DNA of 64,000 nt, from the NCBI RefSeq assembly GCF_017654505.1, contig NC_054564.1, forward strand, positions 6,990,121-7,054,120, in the 5' to 3' direction. The position numbers and the translations under genes are program-made. The notes below the pieces were generated by a model. It made no database searches, was not told the origin of the DNA, and saw only the letters and a program-made list of their open reading frames with translations. This document shows positions 1 through 14,039 of this stretch, piece after piece; position 1 is the first letter of the stretch, and each line of letters begins with the position of its first letter. This DNA is from Polyodon spathula. Its lineage: Eukaryota > Chordata > Actinopteri > Acipenseriformes > Polyodontidae.

Positions 1-280
1 GTTACACAGTAGTTACTTAGTAAATGCATGTGCACTTGTACATAATGACAATGTTATTATGCGTAGTTGCACTGTGCTTAATGTGTACATCGTTTTGCAC
101 AATATTTGTAAGTACACGGTTGTATCAGAAAAGGGTTAGGGTTTACAGTCATGCAAAACAATCTACACATTAATTACATTATAACTATGCATGCTAACAT
201 TGTAGTTAAGTACACATGCATTTACTAAGTAACTACTGTGTAAATACACAGTAATTAGAGACACCATGGAAAGTGTCACC
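1..280. mobile_element. Palindromic MITE with telomere-like core, left end cut by window
   Basis: The two arms are reverse complements: the left reads TTACTTAGTAAATGCATGTG and the right CACATGCATTTACTAAGTAA. The right end closes with AGTGTCACC at 280. The centre has one TTAGGG-type stretch (about 131-142). About ten more copies of the family occur in the window, with complete ends GGTAACACTTTA. No coding capacity is seen, so this is a non-autonomous element. Roughly the first 30 bp of the left arm lie before the window. Confidence 0.85.
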
Positions 281-3200
281 AAGTAAAGTGGTTCTGGACA
301 GTACTACAGTGTTTTTTATATGGGCAATATAGGGTTAAAGGACTGCAGTATATATGCTTATCCTGGTTTATAAATAAATCAATATAATAAATAAATAAAG
401 ATATCTGAGCTCCCAGGCGCCTCTCATCTCGACAGCCGCTCTAATGGTGCAGATGATGTGAAGTGTGCTACTTGAACCCGGAGCTGTTGACTCTGCAGTG
501 GGTTGCACAGAAGCTGCAGAGAGGGGGGCTCAGGAGTAATCTGTTCAACGTTGCTGTGCTGTAGGATACTGATTCCGGGTGCCAATCACACAGACACACA
601 CTACATATCGAAATCTCAGCTCAGCCCTCCTGCAACAAGCCAGCTTGCTTCAGATCGTGCAGATTTAAAGACTAGAGTTGTAAGGTGTTGCTTTGATGAA
701 TTAAGGTAGACAAGGAATTAACTACTTTGTTACACTGTAAAGGTGACACCAGACCACGTTTAAAATTGTGATAGTTTTACCATCTGTCCGTTCCAAATAC
801 CCACCTTCCATTCTGCACTGAACGTTATTCTTTAGGTACAATGCGTGCCACTAGTACTAACAGAGGTAGGGAATTGATCGGATCACCTGAAGCCCTGGAG
901 CGAGCCCTCAGATGCTACAATGATTGTCAGCACCTGATCCAAATAGTCGAATAATTGTTTCATGCAACACTAGTTAAGATTATTTATTTTTTGTTGTTAG
1001 TTTGGCTTCTGGGTTGAAATGTAGGTTTGAAATGCGGGCCGCTTGAGTGGTTTGGAATATGGATTCTTACCCCCACAAGTCAAGTAAAACTCCCAACAGC
1101 TGTTTCAGTGAATACATTATTATTTAACTGAGTTCAGTTGCTTAATCAATTAAAACCTCCAACAAAATTAATAAGTATAATTCTGAGTGAGGTTTGTCTC
1201 CTAGGTGCATTTCCAACAAAAAGGACAAGCGGGAGTTCGTTGTTGCATGTTGATCAGGTAGTGATGTGTCTTTGCTGAACAAGGACTGCCTTCAATTTTA
1301 TGCTCCGCTGCATTGGCTTTCTTCAGCAGACAAGCAACACTGTCAGACTGCATTGTATCTGGGATCTCAAAACACAAATACAGTACCAGCTGGGTAATTG
1401 AAATCTGAACCAGCTGTAACATAGCTACTGAGCCAGGGAATAAAGGACTTGGAAGAATACTTGTAAATGAAAACATTATGCAGTATCTGTTACCATATTT
1501 CTGTTTTATCCTGGCACAGAAAATAAAGTGCATGGGCTACAGGTTGTAAATCTCTTTAAGTGTTCATGTATCATCAGAGACCCAGAGTGCAAAATTGAAA
1601 ATAAAATAAAAAATGATGCAACGGTTGAAAAGGATTTGAAATGTTTCAAATGCGGAACTCCAGTGGGAGAGTGCAGTAATTTCTCTAAAGAGTCAAATGG
1701 TATAAATGAACCATCTCAAGCAGACTTGAGGTACAGAGACTGACTCAGAACTCTTTTTCATCCTAACTGGGACAAGAGGTGTGTGTAAAAAAATAACAAT
1801 AAATTACTGCAGAAAAAACTGTTCATATGTAATTCTCAATCAAAAAGCCTCCTTCACGTTTCAGTAGACCGTCGTGGTTACCAGGGTATTTTCAGATTAC
1901 GTGGGATACTCAAGTTGCCCTTCATCATCGTCATCATCATCTTCATCATCATCATCATCAAGGTGCTGTCCTTGCAGAGCAAGGCTTGTGTCCTGGCTGT
2001 ACAAAGTGTCCGTGGTCGTCACTGGAGATTCCACAGGTAGCGTCGCATTGACTCTTTTGCTCCTGCAAGTTAGGGAGGCAAAATTGTCAGTGACTATTTC
2101 TTCTCACCTTACGGGCCAGGTTACCGGTGAGCTGAAAGCACACTAGGGGCTGGCACCTTGCCGGTACCCGCTGGAGAGCTCCTAGGTGTAAAGAAGAAAT
2201 TCGGTTGGCAGTGGGACCTTCTGGGCAGAAACTGTACCGAGTTAGATCCCCACTCACCCACCCCACAGCATTCGAGTTGATGAAACTTGGGACTTGTAGG
2301 ATTGTTTCTTTGTATTTTAGTAGGGGTTAAAATGACAGGTAGGGCAGGTAACTGCAAACCTGTGTCTTATTAGGGCTTTACCAGTAGCATTCAGGAGCTG
2401 CCTGGGATACATCTGAATTTGCTGAGCTGTTTTATTCAGCTTGACAGTATGAATGCTCTAGATCAATGCCTGATTCATCACGGTAAAGTCAATAAGCAAT
2501 AAAAAAGAATACAACAAAACTACAAGATGGCACAAAGGACAGCACCATTTACATTTCACTCCCAACGAAATTGAGCTGAACATAGCAAACCCCAAAACCC
2601 ATCAAACATTTTGTAGGCAGTGTTATTCATGTCCTGATTACTGGGGCTAAATTGCGTTTGGTCGAGGATCATTTCTGGGGCTGGCAAGGGCCATTTTTCC
2701 GAACTAGTAAATTAAGTGTCCTCCTATATCCTAACATTTTAAAATTGAATTAGTGTGTATGCAACAATGCTGTGTTTAAGCCGTCGCATTTCAGTTTTTC
2801 CTTTCTACTTCGCCACTCAGTGTGAGACACAGGAATTGTTAAAATTGCCCAGCTGGTGGTAATGTAGCAGTTAGATGGTGGCGTGGACACGGACAATATT
2901 TAGCCTTAGATAAATAAATAGGCAATCCGGCGCTTGAAATGTGAGCTACCTGCTCTTGTCTCATTCCAGAAAACAGGATTCTCTGATCCGTTGCTTGAAC
3001 GAAGACAGCAAGTCTATTTGTCACTGACTTGTGGAACGAAGCACAAAATGCGGGAGATGACTCCTCATCCACACTGGCAGCTTCGTTTGTGATGTCAAGT
3101 TGCCATGGCGTTTTTGAAAAGCACCTTGATTTTTGTTAAACGTGCTGGCCTGACTCCTAAAATAAGATTAACTTGAACTGTGAATTTGCTGCATGCAATC

Positions 3201-3621
3201 GCACTCAGAGTATTGCTTCTTAAATGTGTTAGAGCAATCTGAATAGCATCACTGACGTACTCCCCTGTTGCCTAACAAAAGATTGATCATTTTGCCAATA
3301 TTGGTCTTTGCCGATGTTATCTGCTGCGAGGTTTCCAGATGCCCTCTCCATTAATTAGATGTTCTTTCTGATAAATTGTAGGGTTGTTTTAGTGCCATTA
3401 ATTCAGTCCACACAAACACTGACATACATCGTAAACTCCATTAGGTTTCCCTGGAGGAGAAACCATATTATCGTCGGCTTGTTTTAGTGTATAAAAAACT
3501 AGAAAAAAAAGCCTGAATACTGAATACCAAGCATCTAGTTTAGCCCACTCCTCATCAATAAATACAGTGATGAAAGCATTGTCTAATCAATTCTGTGGCA
3601 TTGCATTTCTTCTGAAACGAT
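281..3621. other. Unassigned ZMAT4 intron sequence
   Basis: No exon, RNA gene or transposon was recognised here apart from a short TCA repeat at 1921-1961. The short open frames show no family resemblance. By position this is intron sequence upstream of the first ZMAT4 exon in the window. Confidence 0.6.
1921..1961. repeat. (TCA)n microsatellite
   Basis: An imperfect TCA/TCG trinucleotide tract. It produces a run of serines in one frame, which makes an otherwise random open frame look protein-like. Confidence 0.9.
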
Positions 3622-3675
3622 GTAACCACTTTGTAAATACACAGCGATTAGAGACACTTCATTTAAAGTGTTACC
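3622..3675. mobile_element. Right-end fragment of the GGTAACAC/telomere-core MITE
   Basis: Only the last 54 bp of the family's right arm are present, ending TAAAGTGTTACC next to a T-run. The rest of the element is missing. Confidence 0.8.
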
Positions 3676-5821
<2,146 letters not shown>

Positions 5822-6300
5822 AGAACACAAGAACATAAGAAAATTTATGAACAAGAGGAGGCCATTCATCCCATCTAAGCTTGCCCGGTTCCTAGTAGCT
5901 GATTGATCTCAGAACATCCCAGTGATTCAGCTTGACTAGGTAGCCAGTTCTATATGGTCACCACTCTCTGTGTGAAGATGTGTCTCCTTCCCTCGGTTCT
6001 AAGTCTGAGTTCACTGAATTTTCTCTGATTCTGGTTTCTGTACTGCGCTTAAAGTAACAGGTTGGGTTAACCATATCAACTCCTTTTAAAATGTTAAAGA
6101 CTTTGCACCCCCTGATTCTTCTTTGTTCCAGATTAAACAGCTTTCGTTCTTTCGTCCTTTCTTCGTAGTTCAGTCCTTTAAGCCCTGCTGGGGTCAGTCT
6201 GGCTGCTCTTCTCTGGACTCTTCGGGGCCACAACGTCCCTGTGGTGATGTGTTGACCGGAACTGGACACAATATTCCGAGCGCGGACAAACTGTCAGGCA
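5822..6300 (-). mobile_element. CR1-like LINE 3'-end fragment
   Basis: On the - strand the sequence encodes a decayed reverse-transcriptase C-terminus with RVQRRAARLTPAGLKGLNYEE, then ERKLFNLEQRRIRGCKVFN and ILKGVDMVNP. This order is typical of CR1-clade LINEs (VQRRA, LxYEERL, LFSLExRRIRGDL, YKILKGxD). The 3' end (left side, about 5822-5850) carries the AAGAACATAAGAA-type tail. It is truncated at both the protein and nucleotide level. A second fragment of the family is at 29554-29890. Confidence 0.8.
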
Positions 6301-6458
6301 CTTACCGCATGATCTTTAGTTGTAGAAGCGCTATGATTTAGTGTTTGAAGTTATGGATAAATAAATAGAAAAACGCATCAATAAGCTTCATGCAGTCAAT
6401 GGCGGTATATTTTGTAATATTAAAATAAACATTTCATATTACGTCTTTGAGAAACCTC

Positions 6459-6477
6459 TATATATATATATTATATA

Positions 6478-6513
<36 letters not shown>
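6459..6513. repeat. (TA)n microsatellite
   Basis: Interrupted TA dinucleotide tract followed by a T-run. Confidence 0.95.
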
Positions 6514-6516
<3 letters not shown>

Positions 6517-6924
6517 TTTTTTTTTTTGTTATAGTACATATAGGACATAGTGATTTATGTGGGTACACCCTGTCAATACATCCACACCAACATACGTATT
6601 CACAGCCATTCGCATGTAGTAGTACTAAAAGATCCTTTTTTCTTAGCTTGTTCATTAATAAGAAGTTGGCTTATTTACCAAATTGCTTCCTAGTGCAAGG
6701 CAGTGCTCTTCTGAGACCTGTTCTGAAAGAGAGCTTGATCCCAGTTGACAGCAGACATCAGATTTGCAAAGTTTACTCATCGCTGTTCTGTTGAGCGCCG
6801 CTAATGTTCTCTGACACGCAATGACTGACCGGACAGCAAACGGAGTCTTGCATTGCATGTTCTGGCTGTGTCCTTGCTTGCTTGTTCTATGCAACGTTCG
6901 ACCATTTCCCTGGCAGAGTGCAGG

Positions 6925-7241
6925 GGGGCCAAACGTTTTCCATCACCTAGAATTTTAGGATTTTTTTTTTTTTTTAAAACAACTATTTGAACACAATTTA
7001 GATATTTTAACATTGTCTAATCAAAGAAACTACAAAATGATACTGTATAATAATAGTACAGTATTTCATGTCACCATTTTTTTACATTTTTTGTCAGTTT
7101 TTTTTTCGTTAAGCATATTGGGAAACCACAAAGCGGTGTATAATTCCATATGTTAACGTAACATTATTCAGCAGGTTTCATTCGACTTCATGAAGCAAAA
7201 TGAGTTCATTGTATAGGGTGATGCAAAATGTTTGGCCGTAG
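6925..7241. mobile_element. Mariner-type MITE
   Basis: Left end GGCCAAACGTTTTCCATCACC; right end GGTGATGCAAAATGTTTGGCC is its near reverse complement. The inner sequence CAAAGCGGTGTATAATTCCA and the stretch CAGCAGGTTTCATTCGACTT are shared with copies at 35372, 39662 and 48822. No transposase remains. The terminal motif resembles Tc1/mariner ends; the superfamily call is inferred from this and from TA dinucleotides at the ends of the 48822 copy. Confidence 0.7.
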
Positions 7242-7913
7242 TTGAAGTCTGAAACCAAAGAAAGCAAACTTACACTGGGGAGTGCAGAATCATTTCGCCA
7301 GGCTGCATAGGGCGCTGTAGCCGCAGGCTCTGTTTGCTCTCCACTTTGAGGGGGGGTTCTTTTGGAACCTTTCGTTTGAAACATCCTGACAGGCTTTGAA
7401 GCAAAAAAAAAAAAACAATGGCGCAGAGCTTTCAAAACAAATTAATTTTAAGAAGCAGTCTTAGCTGGATAATTACTGGCCCTAAGGAAGATTGCACAGT
7501 GAAGAGTATGGGGGCCCTGTATGTTGCAGTAAATATGTTTAGAAGCTGCTTTCACAGATGGCTCTGATTAGAAAGTCGAATGTTTTTCTTGTCTTTATAT
7601 TTGTGTGATTCTGTGTTTTGTTTTGGTAGAAGGCAGTTTTTTTGTTTACTTCGTGTAGCCTGTGATGTGCAGCATGGTGATGTCACTGGATTTGAGACGT
7701 TGCTCGGGGGGGGGTTCAGTAGACCCCCCCCCCACACACACCCCCTAGGGTTATGGCCACACATAAAGCATTATGGTATGTTTACTACAAAAGGTCATTT
7801 TAAAAATAGCCTGCCTTTTGCTTTTCAGTCTTTCTGTGTTGCATCTGTATGCGTGGTATTGGCAAAACCATTCCAGCTGACAGTAAGGCCTCCATGTTTA
7901 CAAATATTTAAGC
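7242..7913. other. Unassigned intron sequence with a G/C hairpin
   Basis: No gene or transposon seen. It includes the G9/C10 inverted repeat listed separately. Confidence 0.6.
7706..7733. repeat. G9-N9-C10 hairpin
   Basis: Nine G (7706-7714), a 9-nt spacer (TTCAGTAGA) and ten C (7724-7733), so one strand can fold into an all-GC stem of nine pairs. It is followed by a CA/C-rich stretch. Confidence 0.9.
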
Positions 7914-8256
7914 CAGGGCTTCTCAGACTCGGTCCTAGGGACCCCCTGTGGCTGCTGGTTTTCATTCCAGCTAAGCTCTCAATTACTTAACTATACCCTT
8001 CATTGAACTGATAATTTGCTTAATTAGACCTGTTTACTTGTTTTCAGCTCTTGAACAGTTTTGCATATTTTAAATAAGCTGTAACATTTTGATAAGTAAC
8101 TTGAACTGCAACTGTTTAAGAGCTGAAAACAAGTAAAAAGTTCTAATTAAGCAAATTATCAGTTCAGTGAAGGGTCTAGTTAAGTAACTGAGAGCTCAGT
8201 TGGAATAAAAACCAGCAGCCACAGGGGCTCCCCGGGACCGAGTTTGAGAAGCCCTG
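7914..8256. mobile_element. Palindromic hAT-type MITE
   Basis: Ends CAGGGCTTCTCA and TGAGAAGCCCTG are inverted repeats, and the CAGGG start is typical of hAT elements. The arms continue palindromically inward (ATAATTTGCTTAATTAGAC against TAATTAAGCAAATTATC). The flanking 8-mers ATTTAAGC (7906-7913) and ATTTATAA (8257-8264) are a decayed 8-bp target duplication. No transposase. Same family as 9355-9664. Confidence 0.85.
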
Positions 8257-8402
8257 ATTTATAAAGATTACAGTCAGTGTAATAAACCTAACTGTTTACA
8301 CTAATACTGTAATATGGGTCTCAAGATCGAAATAGGGTCTCTAAAGGTGAATCTGTACGCACCAATCTAACATATAGCTGTAGAGAGGAACATGTGTACC
8401 AA

Positions 8403-8628
8403 CCCTTATTAAAGTTTACTATTGTAGAAGCATAGCAAAGTGTATTACAGCAAAGTAAAAGCATGTTAAAGGATAGGGAAGCACTGTAAAGCCCCGAGAG
8501 GTATGATAAAGCATATTAAAAAAAAAAAAACATGGCAAGGTATGCTAAATGCATAGTATAACCATGGGAAAAGCATGTGAGAACTGCAGAAATACCATGC
8601 AGACCACCAGGGTGAACTCTTATAAGGG
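8403..8628. mobile_element. Palindromic MITE, CCCTTAT family
   Basis: Left end CCCTTATTAAAGTTTAC and right end GGTGAACTCTTATAAGGG are inverted repeats. The interior is built of variants of AAAGCATGGTAAAGC and TTACCATAGT. Pieces of the family recur at 9203, 14450, 25902, 40005, 43708, 45846 and 49722. Non-coding; superfamily not determined. Confidence 0.75.
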
Positions 8629-9264
8629 AAACTGTGCCAAGCCAGCTCCCCACAAACTGAAATGTGTATTTCTGTTAAAAAAAAGAAAGGTGTGACTGGT
8701 TAACAAAATACTATAGCAAAGAGATCATCACATAAACTGTACGAAAATCTGCATGCCCAATATCTTTGTTTTTTAACCAAGTTTCAATTGCTTCTGTTAA
8801 AAACTTTTTTCCCTTCCCTTATGTTTGCTTTGTGCACTCCGCTTTCTCTGATGGATACACTCATTAGACAGGCCATCTGTGGCTATCGTTCTGAAACAAA
8901 AGTTGCGAAAGACCCAAGTGAGAAAAGGAAGACAAAGCCATCAATCACACAGTCACAGTGGACATCTTCCCTGTTGGTTTGAGGAAGCTGCCGTCCCTGA
9001 TCGCTGATTTCAGCAAATGGCTTGACTTTATTATAAGTCTATGCGTTGGGTTGTGTGTTTCTCCATCTGCTTTTATAGTGACGTCACGCAAGCAATGCCT
9101 TGGTTACAGTGTTCCAGTGGAGCGAGGCTCTACTGCTGCTTACTGCTGGCAGTACAAAATCATTGAAGACGTTTTTATAACACGTGTGGAAATAAAACAT
9201 CTGAAAGTTTACCATAGTAAAAGCACAGCAAAGTGTAATAAAGCATAGTGAAAGCATGGTAAAG

Positions 9265-9753
9265 CAGGGATAGCCAAAGTCAGGCTATTCCACTCCTGAG
9301 CTTTGTTCCAACCCTGTTCCTGTTTAATTGAACCAATGAAACCTCCATCTAGATCAGAGCTTCTCAAACTCGTTCCAACCAAGCTCCCAGTTACTGAACT
9401 AGACCCTTCACTGAACTGATAATTTGCTTAATTAGACCTTTTTACTTGTGTTCAGCTCTTAAACAGTTGCAGTTCAAGTTACTTTTATCAAATAGTACAG
9501 CTAACTTGAAATATGCAAACTGTTCAAGAGCTGAAAACAAGTAAACAGGTCTAATTGAGCAAATTATCAGTTCAATGAAGGGTCTAGTTCAGTAATTGAG
9601 AGCTTGGTTGGAATGTAAACCAGCAGACACAGGGGGTCCCCAGGACTGAGTTTGAGAAGCCCTGATCCATACCCTGAAGTTGTTAATTATCTCATTTTAC
9701 CTGTTAAACCCTGAAGAGGAATGGCCCTCCAGGACTGTGATTGGACACCCCTT
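9265..9753. mobile_element. hAT-type MITE (family of 34076), itself interrupted
   Basis: Starts CAGGGATAGCCAAAG and ends GATTGGACACCCCTT. The uninterrupted relative at 34076-34244 has the same order of motifs (TTTGTTCCAACCC, GAACCAATGAAAC, CCTGAAG, GATTGGAC). Flanked by TGGTAAAG/AGGTAAAG. It is split by the element at 9355-9664. Confidence 0.85.
9355..9664. mobile_element. Innermost hAT-type MITE of the nest
   Basis: Same family as 7914-8256: starts CAGAGCTTCTCAAACTCG and ends GAGTTTGAGAAGCCCTG. The flanking 8-mers ATCTAGAT (9347-9354) and ATCCATAC (9665-9672) fit a decayed duplication of a site corresponding to ATCCAGAC in the empty relative at 34 kb. Confidence 0.85.
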
Positions 9754-9917
9754 AGGTAAAGGATAGCGAGGTATGGGAAAGCATATCAATAAACATGGTA
9801 AACCAGGATAAACTATGGTTAATAAGTGTAGAAAGAGTGCTGTAATTGTAAATGGCTGAACAAGGGAAAAAGAAGCAATCTTGATAAGGATCTGATAATA
9901 TTTAATTTGCCCTAAAG

Positions 9918-10116
9918 CAGGGGTCTCCAGCCCTGGTCCTGGAGAGCCCCTATCCTGCAGGTTTTCTAGGTGCCTTTACATCAACGGTGGCTAGATCTGG
10001 AACACCTGTTAATCTTGACTAAGCCAATAACTGGTGTAATTAAGTAACTGAGAACTGGGTTGAAACAAAAACCAGCAGCCCCAGTAGCACTCCAGGACCA
10101 GGGTTGGAGACCGCTG
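9918..10116. mobile_element. hAT-type MITE with perfect 8-bp TSD
   Basis: Inverted ends CAGGGGTCTCCAGCCCTGG and (right end, reversed) CAGCGGTCTCCAACCCTGG. It is flanked on both sides by CCCTAAAG (9910-9917 and 10117-10124). 199 bp, no coding capacity. Confidence 0.92.
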
Positions 10117-10124
10117 CCCTAAAG

Positions 10125-11877
10125 TGCCAATAGCCATGGTTTAAGAAAAATGAAGAAGTGTTACTGTCTCGGACTTTCTCGCTGCAGTGTATCTGGAAGT
10201 TTACCTAAGTTTATTTAATTGTCACGTATTGGTTAAAATAATCTTTCTTTTTACATCAAAGCTGTTAGAATCACTTTCACTTAAAATTATTTTTCAGTCT
10301 CGCCAAACTACGTGGAAGTCATATGTATCACTATTAATTGCATTCTTCTTCAATCTCGGTGAATTGTTTTATTAAGAATTCAAGTTTTGATAGAGTACCT
10401 ATAATATATAAAAAAGATAGCTTTTTTAAAAACTTAGGTTTTCAGAATATGTTTTGATGTAACTCGATAAATATCTCCTGCGTGTTTGCTTGTGTGTAGT
10501 TTGGTTTCCCAGAGAGTCAGACAGTGATGTAGTTGTAGTGAACAGGAGATGTCAGAAAGATAAATTCTGGATGTGTTCGTGGCGTCTCCAGGATTGTATT
10601 ATTGATTTTTTCATAAGAAGGGTTAGTGAGGTGGCATTAAGCTTCTCGCATTCTGTGGCTGCCAGCAAGGCCCTGTTGTTCTTGCTGGAGCTGAGTCAAT
10701 ATTAAACAGTGCTGACTCGCTGGGGTCTTTACTTAGCACAGAATCTTCAGGGGTTCCCCTGTTGGAACTCTGGGACATGTTTGCTTAGCTTGGGAACCAG
10801 AGAAATGCTTTACAATGCAACACAGTGGAAACTTCTTAGAGATATACTTTGTATCATTTACATCTGATGCACATTTTTTAGTTATGTGACGAGTTAAATT
10901 CACTTTGGAAGCTCTTTTCTTTCAGATTGTTATTGTAAGCAGTTTTTAACTCTAAGAGTTATTATTTACCTTTGCTCAGTCTTATTTAAACTCACGTCTG
11001 TAGAGTTTGGCAATAGAAGGGTTAATCCAGGAGTGACCAGGTGCATTGTGAGCATCTGATTGACAGCTTGGATACATTTTATTTCCTGCCTGTTTTGCAT
11101 GATATTATTTGTATTCTGCAGGATTCCCTGTGGGTGGTTCAGATTAGATTATTATTCTTAAAAGACTATTTTTAGTAAGCAGTACTGTCTGTTTTGGGTG
11201 AAAAGCAAATAGAAACACAATTTTTGCTGTACAATTATACCTCATTCTTAAATTTGCCCTCAGGGAAAATTATTATCAGACAACCGAAACCAGGGAATGT
11301 TTTATCTCTTAAATATCCAAAGCAGACACATTATTGCCTCATACCCCATGTGTATCACGTAGCTATATAATATGATTATAATTGCACCGCAGTGCTATAG
11401 ATGTTCTGTAATGCATGTAGCGCTGCAGCGCACCCACAGAAATTGAAGGTCAAATCTCACACATAGAAAGCATGACAAAGACTATCAGTATTGGAAGCCA
11501 GAATTATACTGCGGCATCCCCAGTTAAAATATTGTGATTCTGAGTAATGACCCTTGTAACCATTCGTAAACATATTGATTACATTAGTAAATCATAAATG
11601 AATACAGTGAATGGTCTACCAACCCATCTACCATGTTTAATATCTAATAATGGGATTTTTATCTTGTGGGGTAGTTTACTCGTGACAGGCTGATTAGCTC
11701 TAGATTCATGGCCTGTGCTGCAGGTATCAGGTGCACAGTGAATGTACAAGTTAGCACATTGTGTGCAGGGGGTCTCTTACTGTACACGAGATGTCATCTC
11801 ATGCAGCTTGAGTGAGAGTACTGCAAAATGAAGCTGAGCTCTTAATAAGAGACGTGTTTGAAATGACATCTCTTACA
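10125..11877. other. Unassigned intron sequence
   Basis: AT-rich sequence with short open frames lacking family signatures. I see no repeat of a known type. Confidence 0.6.
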
Positions 11878-11885
11878 CCCTACGC

Positions 11886-12032
11886 CAGTGAAACTCAACC
11901 CATCGAGATCCAGTCCTGGTCTTTATTCCAACCAGGTCCTAAATTAGTTTATTGCTTCTTAACAGCTACATTAGAACCTGCTTGGAGTTAAAACCTGGAT
12001 TGGATCTCGAGGGTCAGAGCTGAGTACCACTG
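11886..12032. mobile_element. Short hAT-type MITE
   Basis: 147 bp. Ends CAGTGAAACTCAACCC and (right, reversed) CAGTGGTACTCAGCTC. Flanked by CCCTACGC (11878-11885) and CCCTACAC (12033-12040), a 7/8 match as expected for an aged 8-bp target duplication. Confidence 0.85.
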
Positions 12033-12040
12033 CCCTACAC

Positions 12041-12419
12041 ATTATAATTCACAACAACTGCACCAAACTATGATTATAAAGCTGTGCTGTATGCTCTCTG
12101 CATGTCTACACTTGATAAGTGAAATGCCTGAAGGGTGGCACGCAATGGTGGGCAAGACCAGAACGGTAGAGCAAGTGGGGAAAAAGAAAAATGCCACTGC
12201 AGCAGCTTGTGACCCACCTAGCTGAGTGCAACCAATCTGAGGATTAAAAAAAAAAACAAGTGTACGAAGCACTGCTGCCTCAGTGCATGCTGGTAGGAAG
12301 CATGCATTTTTCTTGGTTTCTGCCTGTGAAGAAGAGGAACAGTATTGAGATTCATTTGTCTGTAGTTGGCGATGGGTATATAATAGTGGTGGCTGTCAGC
12401 CTGCACACATTGTTGCATA
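12041..12419. other. Unassigned intron sequence
   Basis: No element or exon recognised; ends in the TA that precedes the next transposon. Confidence 0.55.
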
Positions 12420-12793
12420 CAGTCGTGTGCAAACGTATTAGAACACCTCAAAACCTTTATAAGCTTACTTGCATGAATACCTCCGGGTGTGAGAATTTGT
12501 GATCAGTAATCAGGGATATAGAAACAATAGGCACGTGTGTGTGAAAATGTTAGACCGCTTTGTGCTTTAATTAGGCATCTTAAACAACTTCTAAAAGTCT
12601 CCTGCAGTTTACCATGTGTGTCTATGTGTTCCTTTTCTCTTACTATTTTAAATGAATTCCACGGCCGGTCTGTTAAAGTCATCAGTTAAATTAGATAATC
12701 ACACATTTTCAGTTCCCGTGGTTTGATTTCTTATGCACAATGTAGCAAAACAGCAGAAGCAATGGGGTGTGTCAATATATTTGCACACTACTG
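12420..12793. mobile_element. Tc1/mariner-type non-autonomous element
   Basis: 374 bp. Left end CAGTCGTGTGCAAACGTATT and right end (reversed) CAGTAGTGTGCAAATATATT. Preceded by TA (12418-12419), the target of Tc1/mariner; the right flank reads TT, probably a mutated TA. No transposase frame. Confidence 0.8.
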
Positions 12794-12872
12794 TTCATTG
12801 CCTGGCTGCTTTATTAGGACGAACGGCCAGCCACTCCATTTATCTGTGAGCTGATAAAGGCCATGGAATGTA

Positions 12873-12958
<86 letters not shown>

Positions 12959-13534
12959 GTGTCGTCTAGTCAGTGCTTTAATAAATAATATATCGCAGGA
13001 GTTTCCTGAATGAATTTCACTTCACAGAACTGCATATTTCTGTTTTTATTTTGGCAGACTAGGGGAAGACTAGGGGGAGTAACATTATCTATAAAGGGGA
13101 GTGGTGCCCTGGGGCCTGGTCATTTTAATGCCCTGGGATTAAACATTTTCAAATGCGCCCTTTCAATGTTTTTTTAAAGTTTAAAACTCTCCGCAGAAAA
13201 TGTTCTACACAGCTTGCAACTCAAGCTGTGCTGAGGCTCTGACCTAGTTCATAAAATATCACAAGAAACCTTTTGCTTGGAAAAAGGGGGCTTTGTTCTC
13301 GGGTGCATTTCTCAACAGAGAAAGTTGCGTGAATAAATAAAACCGACCCTTTCAGATTAACATTGAGTAGCTTTATAAATCAAGCGACCCTTTCGTAAAC
13401 AAGGACTTTGTGTTAATTGGAATCATATTAAAAGGGTAAGGTTTTTTGATTTGTTAAGAGTGTAATGAAATGCAAACCGATTTCTGTATGCTTGTGGTGT
13501 TTGCAATCATTCCCAATGGGTCTTGGTTCTGGGC
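12794..13534. other. Unassigned intron sequence around a TA tract
   Basis: Apart from the (TA)n at 12874-12955 nothing is recognised. Confidence 0.55.
12874..12955. repeat. (TA)41 microsatellite
   Basis: Uninterrupted TA dinucleotide tract of 82 bp; a likely site of length polymorphism and assembly error. Confidence 0.97.
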
Positions 13535-13635
13535 TTTGAGCTTGCCTGGAGGATCCTACTTGCCAGGGCCAGCAGCCCTGCGCATTCCATTCAAATCACA
13601 TGACCATGTAACCTATCAGCTCACCCCGACCTACT
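13535..13635. repeat. Dispersed repeat shared with 58650-58745
   Basis: Both loci share CATTCCATT-AAATCA-GTGAC, then ACCT-TCAGCTCA and ACCTACTC in the same order and orientation. Family unknown. Confidence 0.55.
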
Positions 13636-13682
13636 CTCTGTCTGTATATATGTAGTTATATAGCATTGGTGGAATTCAATAA

Positions 13683-14039
13683 GACTTTACATGAAGTGTC
13701 TCTAATTACTGTGCATTTACATATAAGTTACCTAGTAAATACATGTGTGCTTACAGTGTTATTGTGCATAGTTTCAATGCACTTCATGTGTACATTTTTT
13801 CATGATATAACCCTAACCCTACCCCTAAACCTGACTGTAAACTTAACTCAAAGTTCAACCCTAACCACCCTAATCCTGAACCTAAACCTTCTCTGATACA
13901 ATAGTGTATTTATATTGTGCAAAAAAGAGATACACATTAAGTAAACTTAATGGCATTGTAGTGGTGTGTAAGTACGCATGTATTTACTGTGTAACTACTA
14001 TGTAAATAAACAGTAATTAGAGACAGTGTTAGTGTCACC
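13683..14039. mobile_element. Telomere-core palindromic MITE, near full length
   Basis: Arms are CTTTACATGAAGTGTCTC on the left and GTAATTAGAGACAGTG-AGTGTCACC on the right, both followed inward by ATTTACATA/TATGTAAAT and ACATGTG/CATGTAT. The core (about 13808-13892) is a run of degenerate CCCTAA units. The extreme left bases are mutated or rearranged, so the start is approximate. Confidence 0.85.

Larger units (their letters stand above)
9203..9815. mobile_element. CCCTTAT-family MITE interrupted by two nested hAT elements
   Basis: The host element is visible as 9203-9264 (GAAAGTTTACCATAGTAAAA onwards) and 9762-9815. The intact copy at 8403 shows the uninterrupted order across the break (TTAAAGGATAGGGAAG). 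The break carries TGGTAAAG (9257-9264) and AGGTAAAG (9754-9761), a 7/8 target duplication. Confidence 0.8.
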
